DNA of 27,787 nucleotides from Bacteroidales bacterium UBA1216 (GCA_002309255.1 DBXI01000059.1:1-27787), one strand, 5' to 3'; counted from the first letter of the stretch, positions 1 to 8,330 are shown. Notes: generated by a model not told the origin, from the letters alone. Numbers and translations are program-made.

Positions 1-51
1 CGCAAGAAATTCATCTTCATGGATATCAAAGTAAAGAAATCTGAAAACTGA
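1..51 (+). CDS. C-terminal end of an unidentified protein (5' partial)
   Basis: Frame 1 is open from the window edge and encodes RKKFIFMDIKVKKSEN followed by TGA at 49-51. Only 16 residues are visible, so no family can be named. The last two sense codons (GAA AAC) and the stop lie inside the heptamer array at 41-68, so the repeat itself supplies the extreme C-terminus. This happens to several other genes in the window. The next gene starts 20 nt downstream on the same strand, so the two are probably co-transcribed. That the frame is a real gene is inferred from its position and the absence of another explanation. Confidence 0.45.
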   Translation, partial: RKKFIFMDIKVKKSEN

Positions 52-68
52 ATACTGAAAACTGAATT
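41..68 (+). repeat. Heptamer array, 4 units (CTGAANN)
   Basis: Four perfect 7-bp units, CTGAAAA, CTGAATA, CTGAAAA and CTGAATT, lie end to end. The array contains the stop codon of the partial upstream gene (TGA, 49-51) and ends 3 nt before the ATG at 72. Every unit has a TGA, and the 7-bp period puts it in all three frames over three units. Confidence 0.9.
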
Positions 69-71
69 CTT

Positions 72-365
72 ATGAAATCTGTAATGATAGTGTTTAACCA
101 GGCCAATACAGGTCGTGTGGAATATATGTTGGATGTGTTGGGCATCCAGGGCTTTACGTTCTTTGAGCAGGTGCAGGGCCGTGGTACCAACGGTGGCGAA
201 CCGCGTCGCGGTACGCACGCCTGGCCAGAGATGAACTCGTGCGTGATCACCGTAGTGGATGATGAAAAAGTGCCCGAACTACTGGAGTCCATAAAAAAAC
301 TCGACCTCCGCAATCAGGAGGTCGGCGTTCGGGCATTTGTGTGGAACGTAGAGGCTATGGTTTAG
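72..365 (+). CDS. Small PII-like (nitrogen regulatory P-II/CutA fold) protein
   Basis: The product is 97 aa. The opening MKSVMIVFNQANTGRVEYML and the ending VGVRAFVWNVEAMV fit the alternating beta-alpha-beta pattern of small PII-like proteins found in Bacteroidota. The middle (GRGTNGGEPRRGTHAWPEMN) would be the variable T-loop region. It lacks the classical GlnB uridylylation motif around the T-loop tyrosine, so it is not a canonical nitrogen regulator. PII-like proteins of this size are often trimeric sensors for a neighbouring transporter, but the neighbour here is cut by the window edge. The fold assignment is from overall resemblance; the ligand is unknown. Confidence 0.55.
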   Translation: MKSVMIVFNQANTGRVEYMLDVLGIQGFTFFEQVQGRGTNGGEPRRGTHAWPEMNSCVITVVDDEKVPELLESIKKLDLRNQEVGVRAFVWNVEAMV

Positions 366-382
366 TCTGAATGCTTTCAGAC
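365..382. terminator. Hairpin between convergent genes
   Basis: GTCTGAA (365-371) and TTCAGAC (376-382) are perfect inverted copies with a 4-nt loop. The hairpin begins at the last base of the PII-like stop codon, in the 35-bp gap before the convergent lipoprotein gene. There is no long T-run on either side, so it would be a weak or bidirectional terminator. Confidence 0.45.
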
Positions 383-400
383 AACGGTGGGTATATACGT

Positions 401-2242
401 TCACTTCTTCTTGCCAGTATCGGTCTTGATGAGTGCCTTGGGTTTCTGCTCCAGCAGAGGCTTGGCGAGATAGTCAACTGTCTCTTCAAAATCCCAGTTA
501 GAGCGTAAGGTTAACTTCTTGGGATAATAGTACACCGGCTCTGGTTGGCGTTTGAGCGACCAGTCGCCGGTTGTCCATTCTTTATTACCATCCGCATCGA
601 CATACAGCCTGATGTAGAAGCTCTTGGCTTCCAGGTACTTGAACTGCGTGCCTTGCTCACTGGCGGGCAGTTCGCGCAGCACTTGATCCTTCTCGTTGAG
701 TACCTGCACGCGTATACGTGCATCGTAGGGCTCGAGTCGAATGGTCAGGGTGGAGTACTCCTCCAGCGAGCGCAGCTTATAGTCCGCCTTGAACGCATTG
801 TTCGATATGCCGTACACATCGTGCATCGCGCCGGAGTCGATGCGCAGCGTATAGCTGTGCTCGGGTTGCAGATCGGCGCGCAGCATGAAGCGCAGACCCA
901 CTGAGTCCATCGGCTCCATGGAAAACGCCACGGACTTTAAGGTAGTGTCGATCTTCTCCAGAAGATGGATGCTATCCAAGGTATAATCCTTGAGCGGTGT
1001 GGTGGCGAACCATTCGATTGAGCGGTAGATATCGAACTTACCGGACGCGTTGCTCTTGATCTCCACCTTTCGGTTGGCCTCCTTGCGCTGCTTGGCCTCC
1101 AGGGCTTTCGCTGACAGCCGCGGATGGCGGTAGATAGCCTGCACCGTATCGGTGGTATCCACCAGCTGGTAGAGCGAGTCGGTCATCTTGTAGGTCATCA
1201 GAAAACGCAGACTATCCATCCGTATCGCCGCAGAGTCCGTGAGCCAGTAGATGAGTGTATCCTTGGTCTTGTTAGCCTGGCAGAGCATGTACTGCGTAAA
1301 GTCCACCCATGTAGAGTCCAACTGCGTGCTGTCCGGCGGCAGGGCGACAATCGTAGGCAGGCTGTCCTGCGGCGCGGAGAAGAGCAGGGTGAAGTAGTGT
1401 TGCTCCTTGTCGCGCAGGGCGCGGACGAAGTAGTGGCGCTGCTTGTTCTCCGTGAACAGACGCAGCACGATCGTATCCGGCACATGATACCATAAGGTAT
1501 CATCGGGCAGCACCTCGCCGGTAACAGAATCGGGTTCGTGGGTAACGATGCTGTCGTACGCCAATGCCGGCGAGAACACCTCATCGGTGAATGCCAGCGC
1601 CTCGGATGGCTGGTACAAGTAATCCTTGCTCACATCGCGCAGGGCGTAGATGCGGTAGTTACCGCCGCGCATGTTCAGCACGCCGAAGTGTCCGACGCTG
1701 TCGGTCTTGGCTATGCGTGTGAACGGATAGGAGGCAAATGCGCTGTCGTGCATGCACTCGTGCACACCCACCACCACGCCTTGCACAGGGTTGAGGTCGA
1801 CGGCATTGATCACGCGGCCGAACATAGCCAGCGTATCGATATGCTCGCCGGTGGAGAAGGAGAATGAGTAGTTGCCGAGAGGCACTTTCTCGTTGTTGTC
1901 GCATATAGCGCGACCGAAATCGATTGTATAGGTTGTGCTGTCGCGGAAGGGTTCCTCAAAGGTGACCGTCACCTTCTTACCAATGGCTTTCACCACCGGT
2001 GGCTGCTGTTGCGGCGGCGAGATCAGCACGTTATCCGCCACGTTGTCGAGCTGAACGTACTCATCGAACTGCAGTACGATCTGCTTGCCGGTGAAGTTAC
2101 ATGTGCCGTTCACGGGGGTCTCCTTCAGCAGTGTAGGCGGTATACTATCCTTTGGCCCGCCTTGAGGCCCTGTGCCGCGATTCGCGCAGCCTATGAGCAC
2201 CATTCCAGCGCATAATAGTATGAACAGATAGCCATGCTTCAT
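401..2242 (-). CDS. Large lipoprotein with N-terminal Ig-like (Big_5-type) domain
   Basis: The 613-aa product starts with a lipoprotein signal: a charged and hydrophobic stretch, then the lipobox LIGC with Cys19 as the lipidated residue. The mature part opens with a Gly/Pro-rich segment (GTGPQGGPKDSIPP), typical of Bacteroidota lipoproteins that carry an Ig-like Big_5 domain. That domain covers roughly residues 33-135 (IVLQFDEYVQL, then VTVTFEEPFRDSTTYTIDF). The remaining ~480 residues look like further beta-rich modules that I cannot name. The C-terminus is basic (TDTGKKK). Its ATG overlaps the stop of the S41 protease gene by 4 nt (ATGA), which suggests translational coupling. The function is unknown; an envelope location is well supported. 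Confidence 0.8.
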   Translation of the reverse strand: MKHGYLFILLCAGMVLIGCANRGTGPQGGPKDSIPPTLLKETPVNGTCNFTGKQIVLQFDEYVQLDNVADNVLISPPQQQPPVVKAIGKKVTVTFEEPFRDSTTYTIDFGRAICDNNEKVPLGNYSFSFSTGEHIDTLAMFGRVINAVDLNPVQGVVVGVHECMHDSAFASYPFTRIAKTDSVGHFGVLNMRGGNYRIYALRDVSKDYLYQPSEALAFTDEVFSPALAYDSIVTHEPDSVTGEVLPDDTLWYHVPDTIVLRLFTENKQRHYFVRALRDKEQHYFTLLFSAPQDSLPTIVALPPDSTQLDSTWVDFTQYMLCQANKTKDTLIYWLTDSAAIRMDSLRFLMTYKMTDSLYQLVDTTDTVQAIYRHPRLSAKALEAKQRKEANRKVEIKSNASGKFDIYRSIEWFATTPLKDYTLDSIHLLEKIDTTLKSVAFSMEPMDSVGLRFMLRADLQPEHSYTLRIDSGAMHDVYGISNNAFKADYKLRSLEEYSTLTIRLEPYDARIRVQVLNEKDQVLRELPASEQGTQFKYLEAKSFYIRLYVDADGNKEWTTGDWSLKRQPEPVYYYPKKLTLRSNWDFEETVDYLAKPLLEQKPKALIKTDTGKKK

Positions 2243-3840
2243 TGCTTACCTAACACTTCAAGTGCGCGCTGTAACTCCTTATCATGCTTTAGCATATACT
2301 CCGTGCGGCCATGCTGGTAGTAATAGCGCTCGATGATCTCTGCCTCCAGCATCTCGCTCACCTCGGCCTTATGGCGGGCAATAGCCTCGCGGAACGAGGG
2401 CTGCAACTGCGGCTCAAAGGCTTTCAGGGCGGCAATGGTAACTGAATCGAGGTCCTCGTGCTGCGCCATCTCCAACATATCATCGAAGTACTTGCTGGTC
2501 TCGGTCTCGTAACGGAAACCTTCCTCGTCCAGGAACACGCAGAAATCCTCGATATCCGCATCCGTCACCGCGAACTCTTTAGTCGGTGCTATCGAGTCGT
2601 GACTCAGCCGGTAGCGTGTGGCATAATCGAAGAACAACTGCTTGGTATATAGCGTGTAACTGATGTCCACCTTGCGTGTGGTGTCCGTCATTACAATGTC
2701 GGGCAGGATGCCACCTGTTGTATCTTTCTCCACCTTGCCCTGGTGCTTGCTGTAATCGATGGCCTGTATGCATCGTCCGGAGGGTAGGTAGTACTTGGCT
2801 GTGGTGAGCTTGATGTAGCCGTCGTAGGCTATCTGTCGTACGCTCTGCACCAATCCCTTGCCGAATGTGCGTTCGCCGATCAGCGTGGCGCGTTTGAGGT
2901 CTTGCAGACTGCCAGCAACGATCTCCGAGGCGGAGGCGCTGTTTTTGTTCACCAGCAGCACGACAGGCATATCGGGATAGGCGGCATCCTGCGTGGTGGA
3001 GTAGGTGCGCTCCGCCTGCTTGTTGCGGCCGCGGGTGGAAACGATCGTCTGCCCTTTACCAACGAACAGGTTGGCTATCTTAACAGCTTCGTCAATGATG
3101 CCGCCGCCGTTGTCGCGCAAGTCAAATACCAGTGCCGTAGCACCTTGTGCCACCAGCTCGTCCAGCGCCTTATGCACATCGTTGGCGGAGTTCTCCGTGA
3201 ACTCGTTGAAGGCTATATATGCCACCTTATCGCCCACTATGCTGTAGTAACTCACGGCAGGCAGCTTGATCTCTTCGCGCTCCAGGGTGAAGGTCAGCGG
3301 CTCGCTTACACCGTAGCGCTGCACCTTGATCGTCAGCGTGGAGTGCGGCGTGCCACGCAACATGTCGCTCACCTCTGCTACAGCCTTGTCTGCCATCTTC
3401 TTGCCGTCGATCTCCAGGATACGGTCGCCTGCCATCAGTCCGGCTTTTTGCGCCGGCTTGCCTTCGTACGGCTCGGAGATGATCACGTACTTCGCGGCTT
3501 TCTTCTTGTCCTTCTTGCCGGCTTTTGTGCTGTCCGATTTCTCCTCGCGCTGCTGCACGATAGAGCCTATACCGCCGTACTTGCCGGTGGTCATCATCTT
3601 CAGCTCTTTGTCCTTGTCCTTGGGGTAATACACCGTGTAGGGATCGACCTGCCGTAGCATCTGATTGATGGCTGTCTCGGTCATCTTCTCGTAGGGTAGG
3701 GTATCCACATAGCTGATGTCCAATTGGCGAAGCACATCATTGAACACTGCAACGGATTGTTCGGCACGCGCCGACTTGCTCTGAGCATAAACAGAAGCAA
3801 TACTCAGCAACCCGACAAATATATAAATTATACGTTTCAT
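2239..3840 (-). CDS. S41-family C-terminal processing peptidase (CtpA-like)
   Basis: The 533-aa product has a signal peptide (residues 1-19, ending ASVYAQ), so it acts in the periplasm. A PDZ domain covers about residues 85-180 (AGLMAGDRILEIDGKKM). The S41 core follows, with DLRDNGGGIIDEA at 240-252 and SASASEIVAGSLQD from 301. By analogy with the Prc and D1P peptidases, the Ser/Lys dyad is Ser303 and Lys328 (in FGKGL). The C-terminal ~140 residues are helical, as is usual in Bacteroidales homologues. A charged Lys/Asp/Glu-rich stretch at residues ~98-117 interrupts the first part of the PDZ domain. The ATG is separated from the coaD stop by 12 nt. Confidence 0.93.
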   Translation of the reverse strand: MKRIIYIFVGLLSIASVYAQSKSARAEQSVAVFNDVLRQLDISYVDTLPYEKMTETAINQMLRQVDPYTVYYPKDKDKELKMMTTGKYGGIGSIVQQREEKSDSTKAGKKDKKKAAKYVIISEPYEGKPAQKAGLMAGDRILEIDGKKMADKAVAEVSDMLRGTPHSTLTIKVQRYGVSEPLTFTLEREEIKLPAVSYYSIVGDKVAYIAFNEFTENSANDVHKALDELVAQGATALVFDLRDNGGGIIDEAVKIANLFVGKGQTIVSTRGRNKQAERTYSTTQDAAYPDMPVVLLVNKNSASASEIVAGSLQDLKRATLIGERTFGKGLVQSVRQIAYDGYIKLTTAKYYLPSGRCIQAIDYSKHQGKVEKDTTGGILPDIVMTDTTRKVDISYTLYTKQLFFDYATRYRLSHDSIAPTKEFAVTDADIEDFCVFLDEEGFRYETETSKYFDDMLEMAQHEDLDSVTIAALKAFEPQLQPSFREAIARHKAEVSEMLEAEIIERYYYQHGRTEYMLKHDKELQRALEVLGKQ

Positions 3841-3852
3841 TTTCCTTTCTAT

Positions 3853-4290
3853 TTAATGTGCAACAAATGCGAAAACGTCTGCTCCATGCTTCTTTAAGTC
3901 TCGCACCAATGACGAGCTGACGTGACTCAGTTCGGGTCGTGTGAACAGCGCCACGGTTTCTATGCCAGATAGTGCACGGTTAGCGTCTGCCAGCTGGCGC
4001 TCATACTCAAAGTCGGTCATTGACCGTACGCCTCGCAGCAACGCGCAGGCGTCTATCTCGCGGGCGAAGTCAACGGTCAGCGAGTGATAGACCGCTACGC
4101 GTACACGCGCATCGTCTTTATAGATTGTACGGATAGCCTCCACGCGCTCGCTTATGTCAGCCGAAGGCTTGTCCTGATTCTCGCCTATGGCGATCACTAC
4201 CTCGTCGAAGATCTCCAAGCCACGCTTGACTATATCTGCGTGCCCGATTGTAAACGGATTGAATGTCCCTGCAAATAGTGCTCTTCTCAT
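3853..4290 (-). CDS. coaD: Phosphopantetheine adenylyltransferase
   Basis: CoaD transfers AMP from ATP to 4'-phosphopantetheine, the penultimate step of coenzyme A synthesis in the cytoplasm. The product is 145 aa, a little shorter than the ~160 usual for the family. Its nucleotidyltransferase signature is GTFNPFTIGH (residues 8-17, with the TxGH motif). LLRGVRSMTDFEYE is the conserved substrate-binding segment, and SSSLVRDL near the C-terminus matches the family ISSTxxR motif. I place the start at ATG 4290, because the only upstream alternative is a TTG that lies inside the heptamer array. The gene follows the acyltransferase after the composite repeat at 4293-4344. Confidence 0.95.
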   Translation of the reverse strand: MRRALFAGTFNPFTIGHADIVKRGLEIFDEVVIAIGENQDKPSADISERVEAIRTIYKDDARVRVAVYHSLTVDFAREIDACALLRGVRSMTDFEYERQLADANRALSGIETVALFTRPELSHVSSSLVRDLKKHGADVFAFVAH

Positions 4291-4292
4291 GT

Positions 4293-4344
4293 CTTTCAAC
4301 TTTAAACTTTCAACAACACTAAACTCTAAACACTAAACTCTAAA
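4293..4344 (-). repeat. Composite heptamer array, 3 + 4 units
   Basis: On the + strand there are three 7-bp units of CTTTMAA type (4293-4313), a 3-nt spacer, and four units of CWCTAAA type (4317-4344). On the sense strand of the genes the units read TTGAAAG/TTTAAAG and GTTTAGW. The array starts inside the 3' codons of the acyltransferase gene, covers its TAG stop (4326-4328), and ends 2 nt before the coaD ATG. The first sub-array shares 18 identical nt (GAAAGTTTAAAGTTGAAA) with the array inside the glycosyltransferase gene at 21326-21353. The second shares its CTCTAAA unit with the array at 18481. Confidence 0.92.
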
Positions 4345-5324
4345 CTTTTCCTGTGATTTATCACAGGAGCCTCGTACATCTCGTGCAGTTTGTCCATCAG
4401 GAACTGCTCATCTTTGTTAGGCAGATGGATCTTAGCGAGCTGCTGCTGCAAGTACCGCTCGAACTCCTCGCCGCGTTCATAGAGCTCGTAAGCTTGGTGG
4501 ATATGCTTGTCTATCATGTTGCATACAAGCTGTATCTGCTCATTGCGCGGCAGTTCTTTCACCTCCGGCTGTCGGCTGAGCAACTCGTCTATCTCGGGAT
4601 TGATGCTCGGCGTGAGTCGATAGACAACGCGTCCTTTCTGTCCCTGGATGCCTACCTGCATGCTGATCAGGTCGTCCTTGCGGCTCTTCTTCCACTGCGG
4701 ATTATCCCTTACCAGCTGCATCTCGCGCGCTTTGAGGTAATCGCAGGGGTCGTACTCGTAGTTGATTGATACGGGGCAGAAGTTCAGCTGCTTGACCGCC
4801 TCAAAGAAATCCTCGCTGCCCAGCGTGAGCATCTTCAGCACGGCGGTTTGCGTCACGTCGTTGCCGTCCTTGGCGCGTCCCTGGCGTTGTGCCAGCCAAA
4901 TTGACTTGCCCTTGCGGCGCAGCATCTGAATATACTCCGACAGCATCTGCGATTGCACCAGTTGCTCGCGCGGCGGGACGTTACGGATCACCACAAAGCA
5001 GCGTAGCGTTCGCACCAGCGGCTCGATCCACCACTTGCCGAACAGGTTGTTGCCTATGCCTATGTACGGACGGATGCAGTACTTCATCCGCAGCCGCTCG
5101 CTCAGCCAAGCTGCATCCATGCATATGTCACGGTGGTTGGTCATGAAGAACGCCCCATGACAAATATCCTGTTCTATCCGTTTGCGTTCACCCAGATAGC
5201 TCAGCTCTATCCCGCTGGTCGTCTTTCGGGCTATACGCCGCAAGAACGGCAAGATAGTGATCCAATCGAATATCATCTGCAACCACTCCGTTCGATACGC
5301 TCGTATCTTTCTAAATTTATCCAT
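4326..5324 (-). CDS. PlsC/PlsB-like glycerolipid acyltransferase
   Basis: The 332-aa product resembles 1-acylglycerol-3-phosphate acyltransferases of Bacteroidota. FMTNHRDICMDAAW carries the catalytic histidine block. The spacing reads H-x5-D if the last Asp is used, instead of the classical H-x4-D. GIGNNLFGK and FVVIRNVPPREQ correspond to the acceptor-binding blocks, and IWLAQRQGRAKDGND is the block that in many relatives reads (P)EGTRS; here Q-G-R replaces E-G-T. The likely role is phosphatidic acid synthesis at the inner membrane. The start is ATG 5324, because an upstream ATG at 5399 would overlap YigZ by 41 nt. The last residues (KSLEFSV) and the stop are encoded by the heptamer array. 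Confidence 0.82.
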   Translation of the reverse strand: MDKFRKIRAYRTEWLQMIFDWITILPFLRRIARKTTSGIELSYLGERKRIEQDICHGAFFMTNHRDICMDAAWLSERLRMKYCIRPYIGIGNNLFGKWWIEPLVRTLRCFVVIRNVPPREQLVQSQMLSEYIQMLRRKGKSIWLAQRQGRAKDGNDVTQTAVLKMLTLGSEDFFEAVKQLNFCPVSINYEYDPCDYLKAREMQLVRDNPQWKKSRKDDLISMQVGIQGQKGRVVYRLTPSINPEIDELLSRQPEVKELPRNEQIQLVCNMIDKHIHQAYELYERGEEFERYLQQQLAKIHLPNKDEQFLMDKLHEMYEAPVINHRKSLEFSV

Positions 5325-5340
5325 GCTTCTATGCCTTTTT

Positions 5341-5360
5341 AGCAGCCAATCTTGGCTGCT
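5341..5360. repeat. 20-bp palindrome AGCAGCCAA-TC-TTGGCTGCT
   Basis: AGCAGCCAA (5341-5349) and TTGGCTGCT (5352-5360) are perfect inverted copies around a 2-nt centre. It lies between YigZ and the acyltransferase gene and includes two bases of the YigZ stop codon. A 20-nt element with the same first nine and last six bases lies at 19403-19422. On the coding strand it is followed by A-rich sequence, not a T-run, so it does not look like a standard intrinsic terminator. Confidence 0.85.
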
Positions 5361-5739
5361 ATTCAATTGCTTTGTCCAATGCGGCGCAAGCGGCCTCACG
5401 ATATGCGACCATCAGTCCTCCTGTGCCGAGTAGTGTGCCTCCGAAGTAGCGCACGACCACCACCAGCACCTGGTCCAGATTCCGTGCGTCTATGCTGCGA
5501 AGGATAGGCAGCCCTGCTGTACCGTGCGGTTCGCCGTCGTCCTTCGTCCGCCACAAGTTTTCGCCCAGGCGGTACGCGTAACAAACGTGACGCGCATCGT
5601 GGTACTTCTTCTTGTACCAGGCGATGCGCTTCTTTGCCTCATCCTCGTCCTGTATAGGTTCAGCAAAGGCCAGGAACTTACTGCCCCTGTCCTTGTATAT
5701 CCCCTCTGCGGATTGTTGTATGCGTATGCGTTCGGACAT
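5359..5739 (-). CDS. YigZ/IMPACT-family protein, N-terminal domain only
   Basis: The 126-aa product matches the N-terminal UPF0029/IMPACT domain. DDGEPHGTAGLPILRSI (about residues 67-83) and VVVVRYFGGTLLGTGGLMVAYREA (to about residue 117) are the family signatures. Typical bacterial YigZ proteins are ~200 aa with a C-terminal DUF1949 ferredoxin-like domain. Here the reading frame ends shortly after the first domain with a TAG that sits inside the palindrome at 5341-5360, and the next gene begins 34 nt later, so the second domain is absent. Only 1 nt separates its ATG from the lon stop (TAATATG). The biochemical function of the family is not settled. Confidence 0.85.
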   Translation of the reverse strand: MSERIRIQQSAEGIYKDRGSKFLAFAEPIQDEDEAKKRIAWYKKKYHDARHVCYAYRLGENLWRTKDDGEPHGTAGLPILRSIDARNLDQVLVVVVRYFGGTLLGTGGLMVAYREAACAALDKAIE

Positions 5740-5740
5740 A

Positions 5741-8185
5741 TTACTTCTTTAGCAGGGCGAACTGCAGCACTTCGTCTATATCCTTCACGTAATGGAACGT
5801 CAGCCCGGTCACATACATCTCCGGTATCTCCTCAACATCTTTGCGGTTGTCCTCGCAGAGGATGATATCCGTTATGCCCGATCGCTTGGCAGCCAGTATC
5901 TTCTCCTTCACTCCGCCAATGGGGAGCACCTTGCCTCGCAGGGTCATCTCGCCTGTCATGGCTATACGCGGACGCACCTTGCGTTTGGTGAACGCGCTCA
6001 CCATGGCTGTGGTCATCGTTATGCCGGCGGATGGACCATCCTTGGGTATCGCACCTTCCGGCACATGCAGATGAACGCTGTGCGTCTCTATGTCTTTCTG
6101 CGCTATACCGAGCTGTTCAGCGTGCGCCTTGATGTAGCCTAAGGCTATCGTAGCGCTCTCCTTCATCACATCGCCTAAGTTTCCCGTCAGGGTCAGAGTG
6201 GGGGATTTGGCCTTGCTCAGCGAGGTCTCGATGAATAGTATCTCACCGCCTACGCTCGTCCAAGCTAAGCCGGTTACTACGCCGTAGTAGTTGTTGTTCT
6301 CCCACATGTCGCGGTTGAACTTCGGCTTGCCCAGGTAGGTCTCTACATCTTCCAAGGTGAGCGACTTGTTATACTCTTCCTCCAGCGCGATCTTCGTCAC
6401 CACCTTGCGGCAGATCGTGGCTATCTGGCGCTCCAGGTTGCGTACTCCCGACTCACGGGTGTAGTGGTCGATGATTTCGCCCATGATCTTCTTGCTTATC
6501 TTCAGATCGGTGGCTTTCAGTCCGTTGTTGTTCAGGCACTTGGGCATCAGGTGACGCTTGGCTATCTCCTCTTTCTCCTCTTGCAGGTAGCCGGTCATCT
6601 CTATGAGCTCCATGCGGTCGAGTAGGGGACGAGGAATCGACTCCAGGGAGTTGGCGGTAGCCACGAACAGCACCTTGCTCAGGTCGTAATCCACATCCAG
6701 GTAATTGTCGTGAAACGTGCTGTTCTGCTCCGGATCAAGCACCTCCAGCAGCGCACTTGTCGGGTCGCCCTTGTAGTCCGCGCCTATCTTGTCTATCTCA
6801 TCCAGAACGAATACCGGGTTGCTGCTCTGCACCTTCTTTATGTTACTGATGATCCGTCCTGGCATCGCACCGATGTAGGTGCGTCGGTGTCCGCGTATCT
6901 CCGCCTCGTCGTGCAGTCCGCCGAGCGATACACGCGCGTACTTCCTGCCCAGTGCGGTAGCTATGCTCTTGCCCAGACTGGTCTTCCCCACGCCCGGAGG
7001 ACCGTACAGGCATAGGATAGGGGCTTTCGTATCCTTGGTGTTGGCTATCTGCGTCTGTTTGAGTACAGCCAGGTACTCAATGATGCGCTCCTTCACCTTC
7101 TCCATGCCGTAGTGATCCTCGTCCAGCACTTTCTTGGCTTTGGGTATGTCGTAGTTGTCCTCCGTGTATTCGTTCCACGGCAGGTCGAGCATCGTCTCCA
7201 GATAGGTTACGTCCAGCTGATAATCCGACGAGTGTGACGACTCGCGCTCCACCTTCTTCATCGTCTCGTCAAAGGCGGTCTTTGCGTGCTCAGGCCAGTT
7301 CTTCTTCTCCGCACGTTCGCGCAGCGCTTTCAGCCGCTCGTTGTCGGTCTCGCCCAGCTCCTTCTGGATTGCCTCCAACTGATGATGCAGGAAGTACTCA
7401 CGGTGCTCCTTGTTCATCTTCTCCTCGGCTTTCTCCTGGATTGCCGCACGCGTACGCTGCATCTCTGCCTCCTTCACCAGCAGCTGCAGCAGCGTCTCGC
7501 CGCGGTAGAGTAGGTCATCCGTATGCAGCAGTTGCAGCTTGTCCTCCAGAGGGAACTTGAAGTTGACGCAGATATAGTTGATCAGCACATCGGGCGTGTT
7601 AATGTTCTTGAGCATCAGTTTGGCTTCGGGGGGGAGGTTGGCAGCATGATCAATGATGAAAAGTGCCTGCTCCTTGATGTTCGTAGCCAGTGCCTGGAAG
7701 TTCTTGTCGCGCTTGCCGGGCATCGATTCGGGGATAGGTTTGATTCTCACGCGCCGTTGCGGACGTAGTGCCACATATTCCTCCATCACAATGCGTTGCG
7801 TCGCCTCCAGGATAGCCATCATACTACCGTCGGGCACCTCAAAGATACGCAGTACACGTGCCGCCGTTCCCCAGGGATGCAGATGTTCGGCTTGGGGCTC
7901 ATCCACATTGGCATCCGTCTGCGTGAACACGCCGATGATCTCTTCTGACTTATACGCATGCTCTGCCAGCTTCATCGATTTGGGGCGCGACAATGTCACC
8001 GGCAGCAATACGTCAGGAAACAGAACCATGTTCTTCAGCGGCAGTACGGACACCACATCGCCGTCCTTCAACTCATTCGCATTTGCGCTGCCGTCCTGAC
8101 CATCCACCAGCGGAACGAGCTGCTCCTCGCCATTGTCGCCTTCAAACGACAGACTCAGCATCAAATCATCAAAATCACTTGCCAT
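5741..8185 (-). CDS. lon: ATP-dependent Lon protease
   Basis: Lon is the cytoplasmic AAA+ serine protease that degrades misfolded and regulatory proteins. From ATG 8185 (MASDFDDLM) the product is 814 aa, a normal length. The substrate-binding LON domain spans about residues 45-245 and is followed by a coiled coil rich in Glu/Lys. Walker A is GPPGVGKT (395-402) and Walker B is VFVLDEID (458-465). The proteolytic domain has Ser719 in PKDGPSAG and Lys762 in VKEKILAAK. An in-frame ATG at 8242 would add 19 residues that do not look like Lon, so I prefer 8185. I found no clear promoter in the 412 bp upstream. Confidence 0.97.
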   Translation of the reverse strand: MASDFDDLMLSLSFEGDNGEEQLVPLVDGQDGSANANELKDGDVVSVLPLKNMVLFPDVLLPVTLSRPKSMKLAEHAYKSEEIIGVFTQTDANVDEPQAEHLHPWGTAARVLRIFEVPDGSMMAILEATQRIVMEEYVALRPQRRVRIKPIPESMPGKRDKNFQALATNIKEQALFIIDHAANLPPEAKLMLKNINTPDVLINYICVNFKFPLEDKLQLLHTDDLLYRGETLLQLLVKEAEMQRTRAAIQEKAEEKMNKEHREYFLHHQLEAIQKELGETDNERLKALRERAEKKNWPEHAKTAFDETMKKVERESSHSSDYQLDVTYLETMLDLPWNEYTEDNYDIPKAKKVLDEDHYGMEKVKERIIEYLAVLKQTQIANTKDTKAPILCLYGPPGVGKTSLGKSIATALGRKYARVSLGGLHDEAEIRGHRRTYIGAMPGRIISNIKKVQSSNPVFVLDEIDKIGADYKGDPTSALLEVLDPEQNSTFHDNYLDVDYDLSKVLFVATANSLESIPRPLLDRMELIEMTGYLQEEKEEIAKRHLMPKCLNNNGLKATDLKISKKIMGEIIDHYTRESGVRNLERQIATICRKVVTKIALEEEYNKSLTLEDVETYLGKPKFNRDMWENNNYYGVVTGLAWTSVGGEILFIETSLSKAKSPTLTLTGNLGDVMKESATIALGYIKAHAEQLGIAQKDIETHSVHLHVPEGAIPKDGPSAGITMTTAMVSAFTKRKVRPRIAMTGEMTLRGKVLPIGGVKEKILAAKRSGITDIILCEDNRKDVEEIPEMYVTGLTFHYVKDIDEVLQFALLKK

Positions 8186-8330
8186 ATATTTTTGTCTTAT
8201 ATTCTGTAAAACATTATTTGAAAATCCTTGATCACTGCACACGCAAATAAGCGTGCCGTTACGCGCGCAATATTTTCAATACAAAAATTGTGCCGCATTC
8301 CTCTCATCTTCCCCCCGTATGTCAAATTGT

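Noticed and set aside
2902..3657. 251-codon + strand ORF antisense to the S41 protease
   Set aside because: Long His/Val/Leu/Arg-rich shadow frame opposite a well-supported gene, with no motif and no promoter.
8186..8242. N-terminal extension of Lon from an upstream ATG
   Set aside because: The extra 19 residues (MCSDQGFSNNVLQNIRQKY) do not look like Lon, and ATG 8185 gives the normal length.
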